Positions 43,382-50,156 of a DNA stretch of 64,000 nt are shown here, one piece after another. The notes under the pieces are model-generated. The model did no database searches, had not been told where the DNA came from, and saw only the letters and a list, made by a program, of their open reading frames with translations. Within the stretch, counting starts at the first letter, position 1. Every line of letters begins with the position of its first letter. The position numbers were made by a program, and so were the translations under genes. Origin of the DNA: a virus; the IMG/VR virus record IMGVR_UViG_3300025889_018307, positions 1-64,000 of that record; one strand, written 5' to 3'.

Positions 43382-43573
43382 ATGAGATTACAATTAGAAA
43401 TTTTAGCAAAATGGTTAAAAAACCATAAAGAATCATTTGATGAAAGAGATGGAGCTTTAGAATCAGCAATTAAACGTAGTAAAGAAGATACTATGTTTCA
43501 AATAGGTGATTTACTAGATGAAATCCTACAAATGGATCCTGATCAAATTGATAACGAAAGACGAGATAAATGA
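43382..43573 (+). CDS. Hypothetical small acidic protein
   Basis: 63 residues, helical and highly charged (Glu/Asp/Lys). No motif was recognised. It overlaps the ATG of the UV endonuclease gene by 4 nt (ATGA-type), so it is translationally coupled to a repair enzyme and may be an accessory to it. Confidence 0.5.
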   Translation: MRLQLEILAKWLKNHKESFDERDGALESAIKRSKEDTMFQIGDLLDEILQMDPDQIDNERRDK

Positions 43574-44466
43574 ATTTAGGTTACGCGTGTATTAACACAG
43601 CATTAAAATCGGGTGGTATTTTTACAAATAGAACTATGCGTAGAAAAACATTTGAATCAAAGGGTTTAGATTATGTATCTGAATTAGCACTCCAAAATGT
43701 TAAAGATTTAGAAACACACATTCATTGGAATAATGAACATGGTATTAAATTATTTAGATTATCATCTCAAATATTTCCTTGGATGGAAGAATATGAATGG
43801 TCAGATCTAAAGGATTGGGATGAGATTTCAAGTAGAATGTTAAATATAGGTAAATTAGCTACAGAATCAGGTCAACGTCTTACTATGCATCCTGGTCCTT
43901 TTCATTGTTTAGCATCACCAACTCCTAAGGTTGTAGAAAGAACAATTAAAGGACTTAATAAACATGCTGAACAATTTGATATGATGGGTTTTGAACCTAG
44001 TAATTACAATAAAATTAATATTCATGTAGGTGGTGCTTATGGTGATAAAAAAGCAGCACTAAAAAGATTTTGTGAAAATTTTGAATTATTAGGTGATAGT
44101 ACTAAAAAACGACTTGTAATTGAAAATGATGATTCTCCTAATGAATTTTCAGTAAAAGATTTATTTGATGGTATTTATCAAGTAATTGGTATTCCAATTA
44201 CATTTGATTATTTCCATCATAAATTTAATACTGGAGGTATGACTGAAGAAGAAGCATTAAAAATGGCTGCAATTACTTGGCCTAAGGGAATTACACAATG
44301 CTGTCATTACTCAGAAAGTCGTAGAAAAGAAAAATTAGATGAGTCAATACGTCCTCAAGCTCACTCTGATATTATTTATGAAAAAATACAAACATATGGT
44401 CTTGAACCAGATATTGTAATTGAGGCAAAATTAAAAGAACAAGCAATTTTTAAAAGAGTAATATGA
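43570..44466 (+). CDS. uvsE: UV damage endonuclease (UvdE/UVDE family)
   Basis: 298 residues. NLGYACINTAL at the start, TIM-barrel motifs IKLFRLSSQIFPW, LTMHPGPFH, KINIHVGGAYGDK, LVIENDD and ITFDYFHH carry the metal-binding His/Glu/Asp residues of UVDE. The enzyme nicks DNA 5' of pyrimidine dimers and other UV photoproducts. Phage copies fit life in sunlit water, where A+T-rich (T-rich) DNA forms many dimers. ATGA overlap with a small membrane ORF downstream. Confidence 0.9.
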   Translation: MNLGYACINTALKSGGIFTNRTMRRKTFESKGLDYVSELALQNVKDLETHIHWNNEHGIKLFRLSSQIFPWMEEYEWSDLKDWDEISSRMLNIGKLATESGQRLTMHPGPFHCLASPTPKVVERTIKGLNKHAEQFDMMGFEPSNYNKINIHVGGAYGDKKAALKRFCENFELLGDSTKKRLVIENDDSPNEFSVKDLFDGIYQVIGIPITFDYFHHKFNTGGMTEEEALKMAAITWPKGITQCCHYSESRRKEKLDESIRPQAHSDIIYEKIQTYGLEPDIVIEAKLKEQAIFKRVI

Positions 44467-44606
44467 TAGAATTTATTAAACATGCACTTGGACTTTGTGG
44501 TGAACACTGGCACCCAAATATTTGGACTCTCCTTTTAGGTGGGTTTGGATTACAACAATCATTTTCATATATTAAATATAAAGTAAAAAATTATGGTAAA
44601 GACTAG
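44463..44606 (+). CDS. Tiny membrane-associated ORF
   Basis: 47 residues. The ATG at 44463 overlaps the previous stop as ATGA. Sequence has one hydrophobic stretch (PNIWTLLLGGFGLQQSF) and a basic end. It overlaps the next gene by 14 nt. The gap it fills (126 nt) would otherwise be the largest non-coding stretch in this block, which favours it being real. Confidence 0.45.
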   Translation: MIEFIKHALGLCGEHWHPNIWTLLLGGFGLQQSFSYIKYKVKNYGKD

Positions 44607-45384
44607 TCACGAACTTCCTATAAGTATGCTTTCTAGAAGTTATGATATTAATGATTATGAATATTGTCTTCCTCATTTATTAGATCAAAATGAAGTTTAT
44701 AAAAATCATTTTTATAAAGCTAAAGAAGATGGTAGATATATTATAATGGATAATTCACTCCATGAATTAGGTGAAGCATATGATTCTGATAGATTAATGT
44801 ATTGGATTAATGAATTAGAACCAAATGAATTTGTTGTACCTGATGTTTGGCAAGATAAAACAGCAACATTAGTTAATGCTAAAAGGTGGCAATCTATAAA
44901 ACTACCAAAAAGTGTAACTAAAGTAGCAGTAGTTCAAGCCCAAAATTATGAAGAGGCATTTGAATGTTACAATATATTAAAAATGCAAGGTTATAAAAAA
45001 ATAGCATTTAGTTATGGGGCTGAATGGTATGCTGAAGCATTTCCTCATCCTAATCCTTTAGTTGGAAAAATGATGGGTCGTATAATGATGATATCAAGAA
45101 TGTATAAATCAGGATTGATTGAAAAATCAGATAGGGTTCATTTATTAGGATGTGCATTACCACAAGAATTTGCTTATTATAAAGATTTTCCTTTTATTGA
45201 ATCAATAGATACATCAAATCCTATTATTCATGGATTAGAAGGAGTAAAATATAGTACAAATGGGTTATTTACTAAATCATCAACTAAAATTGATACTATT
45301 GGTTTAACACCTATGACCCAAGAAATATTATATAATATTAACCACAATTTAACACAATTTAAAAAATTTAAAGAATGCAATTAA
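44593..45384 (+). CDS. dpdA: DpdA-like DNA-guanine transglycosylase (TGT superfamily)
   Basis: 263 residues. Plan of the tRNA-guanine transglycosylase TIM barrel: IIMDNSLHELGE (Asp53, equivalent to the DSGGFQ substrate Asp), VPDVWQDK, VAVVQAQNYEE, HLLGCALPQEF and ESIDTSNP (Asp206, equivalent to the nucleophile). It lacks the TGT zinc site and is shorter, like the DpdA group of phages, which swaps guanine in DNA for a 7-deazaguanine base. QueC, QueD, QueE and FolE are encoded in the next 5 kb. Overlaps queC by 10 nt. Confidence 0.75.
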   Translation: MVKTSHELPISMLSRSYDINDYEYCLPHLLDQNEVYKNHFYKAKEDGRYIIMDNSLHELGEAYDSDRLMYWINELEPNEFVVPDVWQDKTATLVNAKRWQSIKLPKSVTKVAVVQAQNYEEAFECYNILKMQGYKKIAFSYGAEWYAEAFPHPNPLVGKMMGRIMMISRMYKSGLIEKSDRVHLLGCALPQEFAYYKDFPFIESIDTSNPIIHGLEGVKYSTNGLFTKSSTKIDTIGLTPMTQEILYNINHNLTQFKKFKECN

Positions 45385-46229
45385 AATTAGATTTACAAAA
45401 ACAAGCAGTATTGTCTCTATCAGGTGGAATGGATTCAAGTACAGTATTATTACACTTATTAGCTAATGATTATGAAGTTACAGCAGTTGCTTTTGACTAT
45501 GGTCAAAAACATAAAGTAGAATTAGAACGAGCTCAAGAATTAGTAGATTACATTAATTCTAGTGATGCTTATCAAGGACATAATGTAAATTTTAGAGTAA
45601 TTAAGTTAGATGGTTTAGTTGATTTACTAAATTCAAATCTAGTTGAAGGTGGAGAAGATGTCCCAGAAGGACACTATGAAGAAGAAAACATGAAGGAAAC
45701 AGTTGTACCTAATAGGAACAAAATGTTTTCATCAATTATACAAGCTGTGGCATTATCCATTGCTAATGAAAAAGATTGTCCTGTAAAAATTGCTATGGGT
45801 ATTCATGCTGGGGATCATGCAATTTATCCTGATTGTAGGCAAGAATTTAGAGATGCTGATTATGAAGCATTTAAACAAGGTAATTGGGATGCTGATAAAA
45901 TAACATATTATACACCTTATTTAAATGGGGATAAGTTTGATATATTAAAAGATGGTGAAGTATGTTGTGAAAAATTAGGATTAGATTTTGATGAAGTTTA
46001 TAAAAGAACTAATACATCATATAAACCTATTAAACATTATTACAGACCAGAAACTAATGCTTGGAAATGGTACTCAGATTATAAGTCAGCATCATCTGTA
46101 GAAAGAATTGAAGCTTTTATTAAATTAGGAAGACCTGATCCTGTAGAGTATGCTAATGAAAAAGGACCTGTTAAATATGATATAGCTAAATCCCATGTTG
46201 AAGAATTATTAACACAACACTCAGCTTAA
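45375..46229 (+). CDS. queC: QueC-like preQ0 synthase (PP-loop), zinc cysteines absent
   Basis: 284 residues. ATP-pyrophosphatase loop SGGMDSS (16-22), AVAFDYGQKHKVEL, VVPNRNKMF and MGIHAGDHAIYPDCR are QueC features; QueC makes 7-cyano-7-deazaguanine (preQ0). In typical QueC a C-terminal Cys cluster (SCY...CGxCxxC..R) binds zinc. Here the matching region reads TNTSYKP (212-218) and YKSASSVERIEAF (236-248), with every Cys replaced. Either zinc is not needed or the fold is stabilised otherwise. Confidence 0.85.
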   Translation: MQLKLDLQKQAVLSLSGGMDSSTVLLHLLANDYEVTAVAFDYGQKHKVELERAQELVDYINSSDAYQGHNVNFRVIKLDGLVDLLNSNLVEGGEDVPEGHYEEENMKETVVPNRNKMFSSIIQAVALSIANEKDCPVKIAMGIHAGDHAIYPDCRQEFRDADYEAFKQGNWDADKITYYTPYLNGDKFDILKDGEVCCEKLGLDFDEVYKRTNTSYKPIKHYYRPETNAWKWYSDYKSASSVERIEAFIKLGRPDPVEYANEKGPVKYDIAKSHVEELLTQHSA

Positions 46230-46236
46230 TATAAAT

Positions 46237-46308
46237 GTCCTTTGGTGTAATTGGCAGCACGTCTGGTTTTGGTCCAGGAGATTGAGGTTCGAACCCTCGA
46301 GGGACAAC
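46237..46308 (+). tRNA. tRNA-Gln (anticodon UUG)
   Basis: 72-nt cloverleaf: acceptor TGTCCTT/AGGGACA (one G-T pair), D arm GTG...CAC, anticodon stem TCTGG/CCAGG around loop TTTTGGT giving UUG, T stem TGAGG/CCTCG with loop TTCGAAC. No CCA is encoded. It reads CAA, a codon heavily used in this phage, notably in the collagen-like fibre. Confidence 0.93.
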
Positions 46309-46321
46309 AAAATAAAAAATT

Positions 46322-46528
46322 ATGAAAGAAAAAATGAAGAAAGAAAGATGGGATTATCCCGACACTAAAATAGATAAAATCCCAGATCCAAAACTACACC
46401 AACAAATTAGTTTTGTAAAATCAGGTGTTAGAATAGTAGGTTATGCAGCTATTCCATTTAGCTTGTTTTGGGCAGTTACTTTTCTTATCTTAAGTGAAGT
46501 AATAGGTATAATAGAAGAATTAGTATAA
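46322..46528 (+). CDS. Small membrane protein
   Basis: 68 residues: a basic, charged N-terminal 35 residues, then a single hydrophobic segment (about 40-62, VGYAAIPFSLFWAVTFLIL) and an acidic end. Lies between tRNA-Gln and a thioredoxin gene in the deazaguanine block. Function unknown. Confidence 0.55.
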   Translation: MKEKMKKERWDYPDTKIDKIPDPKLHQQISFVKSGVRIVGYAAIPFSLFWAVTFLILSEVIGIIEELV

Positions 46529-46543
46529 ATTAAAACAAAAATT

Positions 46544-46801
46544 ATGAATAAAGGAATTTTATTTTTTAATGCTCCATGGTGCCAACCTTGTCAAGTATTA
46601 AAACCCGTAATAGAACAATTAGGAAGAGATGGTATTAATGTGAAAAGTATCAATACAGAGTATGATGCTATGAACTCAGAAAGATATCAAGTTAAAAGTA
46701 TCCCAACATTAATTCTAACAGATTTAAATGGAAATGAAATTAAAAGAACTCAAGCTGGTGGGTGGACTAAAGAGCAAGTATTAAATTGGTTTAATAGTTA
46801 A
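46544..46801 (+). CDS. Thioredoxin-like protein
   Basis: 85 residues, with active site PWCQPC (Cys13, Cys16), the cis-Pro in SIPTLIL, and a compact thioredoxin/glutaredoxin length similar to T4 NrdC. A likely electron donor for the phage ribonucleotide reductase, whose large subunit ends in a CXXC pair. It is 2 nt before queD. Confidence 0.85.
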   Translation: MNKGILFFNAPWCQPCQVLKPVIEQLGRDGINVKSINTEYDAMNSERYQVKSIPTLILTDLNGNEIKRTQAGGWTKEQVLNWFNS

Positions 46802-46803
46802 GT

Positions 46804-47292
46804 ATGTTTACAAGCACAAAGGTTTTTGATGGTTTTAGTACTGTATTTCGTCAATGGAAAGCAGAAAATACACATTGTAGATTTTTACATGGGTATGGTG
46901 TTTCATTTAAAGTATGGTTTGAAGGTGAATTAGATCATAGAAATTGGGTTTGGGATTTTGGTGGAATGAAAAGAGCTAAAACTAAAATTGATGGTAAATC
47001 ACCTAAAGAATGGATGGATTATATGTTTGATCATACTGTAATTATTGCTGAAGATGATCCTTTATTACCTGAATTTGAAATGTTAGATAATCTCCCTAAA
47101 TTTGGTGGTACCCAAAATAAAGGAGCTATACAATTAAGGATAATCCCAGCTACTGGTGCAGAAAAATTTGCTGAATATATTTATAATAAGCTTAATGATT
47201 TTGTAAAAACTGAAACTAATAATAGGGTTAAAGTAAAACAAGTAGAGTTTAGAGAACACGGAAAAAATTCAGCAATTTACTCAGAAAAATAA
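46804..47292 (+). CDS. queD: QueD-like 6-carboxytetrahydropterin synthase
   Basis: 162 residues. FSTVFRQWKAENTHCRFLHG with catalytic Cys25, VWDFGGMK and MFDHTVIIAEDDP match the phage QueD / 6-pyruvoyl-tetrahydropterin synthase family. Two usual zinc ligands appear changed: the early FxxxH His is not visible and HGH reads HGY (29-31). QueD converts dihydroneopterin triphosphate, the FolE product, to carboxytetrahydropterin. Confidence 0.85.
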   Translation: MFTSTKVFDGFSTVFRQWKAENTHCRFLHGYGVSFKVWFEGELDHRNWVWDFGGMKRAKTKIDGKSPKEWMDYMFDHTVIIAEDDPLLPEFEMLDNLPKFGGTQNKGAIQLRIIPATGAEKFAEYIYNKLNDFVKTETNNRVKVKQVEFREHGKNSAIYSEK

Positions 47293-47334
47293 GTTATTAA
47301 TAGTGAATGAAAAACCACTTTAAAAAATTTACAC

Positions 47335-48108
47335 ATGCGAAAAAGAATAGAGGATTATAACAAAACACTACCCGTATTAGAAGTTTATAGAGCAGTACAA
47401 TCTGAAGGTAGTAGATTTGGGAGACCAACAATTGTTATTAGAACAACAGGTTGTACACATAGATGTTATTTTGGAGAAGGAGGATGGTGTGACAGTTGGT
47501 ATACATCTATCCACCCAGAAAAGGGAATATTTACATTCCAAGACATAATAGATATTTATGATCAGAATCCACAAGTAAAAGAAATGATGTTGACTGGTGG
47601 TTCACCAACAATGCATCCAGCATTAGTAAATGAGTTAACACACTTTGCAAATGAAAGAGATATTATTATTACTATTGAAACTGAAGGATCAGCTTTTGTT
47701 GAAACCGATTATCCTATTGGTCTTATTTCTCTTAGCCCTAAGTTTAGTAATTCCGTTCCTGTTGTTGGGGCTGTTACTCCAGCTGGGAGAGTGGTTGACG
47801 AAAAATTCATAAAAATACATAATAGAAAAAGACTTAATACTACAGCTATTAAGCAAATGATGGAATTCCATACAGATTATCATTATAAACCAGTTTGGGA
47901 TGGTACACCTAAAAATTTAGAAGAAATTGAAGCTTACAGAGTAGAGCTTAATATTCCTAAAAATAAAACATGGGTAATGCCTGCTGGTGATACTAGAGAA
48001 CAATTAATTAAAATGTATCCTCTTGTATTTGAAATGGTAGCTGAACATGGATATAATATGACAGGGAGAGATCACATAATTGCGTATAACACAGAAAGAG
48101 GAGTATAA
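47335..48108 (+). CDS. queE: QueE-like 7-carboxy-7-deazaguanine synthase (radical SAM)
   Basis: 257 residues. VYRAVQSEGSRFGRPTIVIR, then the iron-sulfur motif GCTHRCYFGEGGWCDSW: Cys40, Cys44 and Cys52, that is CX3CX7C rather than the usual CX3CX2C. MMLTGGSPTMHP and ETEGSAF match the SAM-binding and substrate regions. The enzyme makes CDG, the substrate of QueC. The last base is shared with the next gene's ATG (TAATG). Confidence 0.88.
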   Translation: MRKRIEDYNKTLPVLEVYRAVQSEGSRFGRPTIVIRTTGCTHRCYFGEGGWCDSWYTSIHPEKGIFTFQDIIDIYDQNPQVKEMMLTGGSPTMHPALVNELTHFANERDIIITIETEGSAFVETDYPIGLISLSPKFSNSVPVVGAVTPAGRVVDEKFIKIHNRKRLNTTAIKQMMEFHTDYHYKPVWDGTPKNLEEIEAYRVELNIPKNKTWVMPAGDTREQLIKMYPLVFEMVAEHGYNMTGRDHIIAYNTERGV

Positions 48109-48500
48109 TGGAAAAATATATTTACAGAGCAAAATTAGACAGAGTAGTAGATGGCGATACAGTAGATGCCTTAATAGATGTTGGTTTTGATATTTGGTTT
48201 AAAAAACGAATTCGTTTCGTAGGAGTAGACACTTGGGAATCAAGAACAAGAGATCTTGAAGAAAAGAAAAAAGGTAAATTAGCAGCAGAACGTACAAGAC
48301 AACTATTAGAAGAAGTATCATCTAAACCAGGATATTTTAGAATTAAATCACATGGTTTAGGAAAATATGGTAGAGTATTAGGTGAATTATTTGTAATGGA
48401 TAAAGATGGTAAGCAGTGGAATATTAATGAAACTTTAATTACTGAGGGTCATGCCTATGTTTATGATGGGGGTAAAAAAAAATTATTTAAAAATGAATAA
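48108..48500 (+). CDS. Staphylococcal-nuclease-like (SNase/TNase) protein
   Basis: 130 residues. DRVVDGDTVDALIDVGF, RIRFVGVDTWESRTRD and GKYGRVLGELF are the conserved strands of thermonuclease, carrying the Asp, Arg, Glu and Arg active-site positions; INETLITEGHAYVY closes the fold. No signal peptide, so it acts inside the cell, perhaps degrading host nucleic acid that lacks the phage base modification. That last point is inference from its position in the modification block. Confidence 0.8.
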   Translation: MEKYIYRAKLDRVVDGDTVDALIDVGFDIWFKKRIRFVGVDTWESRTRDLEEKKKGKLAAERTRQLLEEVSSKPGYFRIKSHGLGKYGRVLGELFVMDKDGKQWNINETLITEGHAYVYDGGKKKLFKNE

Positions 48501-48885
48501 TAAAATCTATGTAGGGTGGAATGAAATTGAAGAATTAGTTGACAATTTATGTTATCAAATTCGTCAAAAACACCCAGAAATTAAATATGTACATGGTTTA
48601 AAAAGGGGAGGATTAATTCCTGCTATTATGGTTTCTCATACTTTAGGGTTAGAGTATGTAGATACACCCCAACATTATGATAATTGTTTGATTGTTGATG
48701 ACATATGTGATAGTGGAGTAACTTTAAAAAAATGGAATGACTATGTTACTGCTGTTTTACATTATAAACCTCATACATCATGTGTAGAACCTACTATACA
48801 TGCTTTTGCACATGAAGGAGATGAATGGATAATATATCCTTGGGAGAGAGATGATAGCGAAACTATTCAAGATTATTTAAAATAG
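48493..48885 (+). CDS. Phosphoribosyltransferase-family protein
   Basis: 130 residues from ATG 48493 (a longer frame to 48451 is unlikely, being fully inside the nuclease gene). YVHGLKRGGLIPAIMVSH and the PRPP-binding motif NCLIVDDICDSGVTL are typical of purine-type phosphoribosyltransferases. Located between QueE and FolE, it may act in guanine or deazaguanine salvage; the substrate is not known. Starts within the ATGAATAA overlap. Confidence 0.75.
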   Translation: MNNKIYVGWNEIEELVDNLCYQIRQKHPEIKYVHGLKRGGLIPAIMVSHTLGLEYVDTPQHYDNCLIVDDICDSGVTLKKWNDYVTAVLHYKPHTSCVEPTIHAFAHEGDEWIIYPWERDDSETIQDYLK

Positions 48886-48915
48886 TTTGGCTTTTTAAGT
48901 TAAATTTATTATATT
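48886..48915 (+). promoter_or_regulatory. Host-type promoter candidate for folE
   Basis: TTTGG with TTG at 48887-48889, 20 nt spacer, TATATT at 48910-48915, 21 nt before the folE ATG. Confidence 0.6.
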
Positions 48916-48936
48916 ACAACAAATAAAGAGTTATAA

Positions 48937-49626
48937 ATGGCAGAAAATAAGAAAAAATACGATATAGAAGTAGTACAAGAAGGATTTGCTAATGGTGTTG
49001 CACCTGGTTTTCCTTTAAATGATCAAGAAAAATCAGATATGATTGAAGAAGCAACTGAAGCTTATGGTAAGTTTTTAGATGCATTAAAATGTGATTGGAG
49101 AAATGATCCAAATTCAAATGATACCCCAAGACGTGTAGCTAAAGCTTATGTACATGATTTATGGGCTGGTAGATACACTGAAATGACCCCTATTACTTCC
49201 TTTCCCTCGGATGGTTATGATGGAATCGTTATTGAAAGAAACATCCCTCTAACCTCAATGTGTTCACACCACCACCAAACAATAGGTGGGGTGGTTCATA
49301 TTGGTTATATTACATCAGAAAAAGGAGCAGTTGTAGGTTTAAGTAAATTAAATAGAATTGTAGAACACTTTGGTAGAAGAGGTGCTATACAAGAACAATT
49401 AACATCTGCAATACATAATGCAGTAAACAAAATTTGTGAGGATAACTTAGGTGTTATTATTACAATAGTAGCAACACATAATTGTGTAAGCTGCCGAGGT
49501 GTTAAACATAAAGGAGCTGCAATGGTTACAACAAAAGCTTCAGGTGTGTTTAGACACAATGGAAATGACGCAAGACAAGAGTTTTTTAACTCATTAAAAA
49601 TTAATAACGGAGGACATCAAATTTAA
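48937..49626 (+). CDS. folE: GTP cyclohydrolase I (FolE)
   Basis: 229 residues. Zinc and active-site motifs: SMCSHHHQTIGG, GLSKLNRIVEHFGRR and ATHNCVSCRGVKHKGA. It converts GTP to dihydroneopterin triphosphate, the first step toward both folate and preQ0; with QueD, QueE and QueC the route to preQ0 is complete in this window. It has its own promoter, suggesting separate timing from queC-queE. Confidence 0.93.
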   Translation: MAENKKKYDIEVVQEGFANGVAPGFPLNDQEKSDMIEEATEAYGKFLDALKCDWRNDPNSNDTPRRVAKAYVHDLWAGRYTEMTPITSFPSDGYDGIVIERNIPLTSMCSHHHQTIGGVVHIGYITSEKGAVVGLSKLNRIVEHFGRRGAIQEQLTSAIHNAVNKICEDNLGVIITIVATHNCVSCRGVKHKGAAMVTTKASGVFRHNGNDARQEFFNSLKINNGGHQI

Positions 49627-49631
49627 TAGTT

Positions 49632-50156
49632 ATGAGTGATAAAAAAGAAAAATTAGGAAACAAATATTGGAATGTACCTTTTGTAAATGAGGTAGAAGAA
49701 TTCAATGAAACATTTGGTAAACCAAATAATTATGAACCAACAATCCCTGAAAAAAAAGAATGGATGTTTGTTTATGATTTTATCCAAGAAGAACTAGCTG
49801 AATATAAAGAAGCTTGTGAGAAAGGTGATATTGTAGAAGTTTTAGATGCATTGTGTGATATTGCTTATGTTTCATTAGGTAATGGAACTATGTTACATGG
49901 TTTAAAAGGTCATATTTGGAAAGCATACCAAGAAGTTCAGGCATCAAATATGTCAAAATCTTGTGTTGATGAAGCTGAAGCTGAATTGACTGTAACTCAA
50001 CGAGCTAAAGAACAAGGTGAAGATTGTCATTGGGAAAAAATAGGTAATCGTTATGTTGTTTATAGAACCCGTGATAGAAAAGTAATGAAATCAGTAAATT
50101 ACTTCAAACCAGACTTACAACAATTTTTCTCAAAATCAGATTTAGATAATGTATAA
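49632..50156 (+). CDS. mazG: MazG-like NTP pyrophosphatase
   Basis: 174 residues. ETFGKP, then DFIQEELAEYKEACEKGDIV and EVLDALCDIAYV carry the EExxE...ExxD metal-binding helices of the all-alpha NTP-pyrophosphatase superfamily, and HGLKGHIWKAYQEVQASNMS is the extended phage-type form. A C-terminal domain (WEKIGNRYVVYRTRDRKVMK) follows. Such enzymes hydrolyse (d)NTPs, possibly clearing unmodified or host nucleotides, or ppGpp-like signals. Overlaps the polymerase gene by 8 nt. Confidence 0.8.
   Translation: MSDKKEKLGNKYWNVPFVNEVEEFNETFGKPNNYEPTIPEKKEWMFVYDFIQEELAEYKEACEKGDIVEVLDALCDIAYVSLGNGTMLHGLKGHIWKAYQEVQASNMSKSCVDEAEAELTVTQRAKEQGEDCHWEKIGNRYVVYRTRDRKVMKSVNYFKPDLQQFFSKSDLDNV

Noticed and set aside
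44593-45384. Canonical tRNA-guanine transglycosylase
   Set aside because: The protein is much shorter than bacterial TGT and lacks the zinc-site cysteines. The phage DNA-modification paralogue fits better with the gene neighbourhood.
48451-48492. Longer start for the phosphoribosyltransferase
   Set aside because: The extra 14 residues lie entirely inside the nuclease gene, are Met-rich without family pattern, and the ATG at 48493 gives the usual short overlap.
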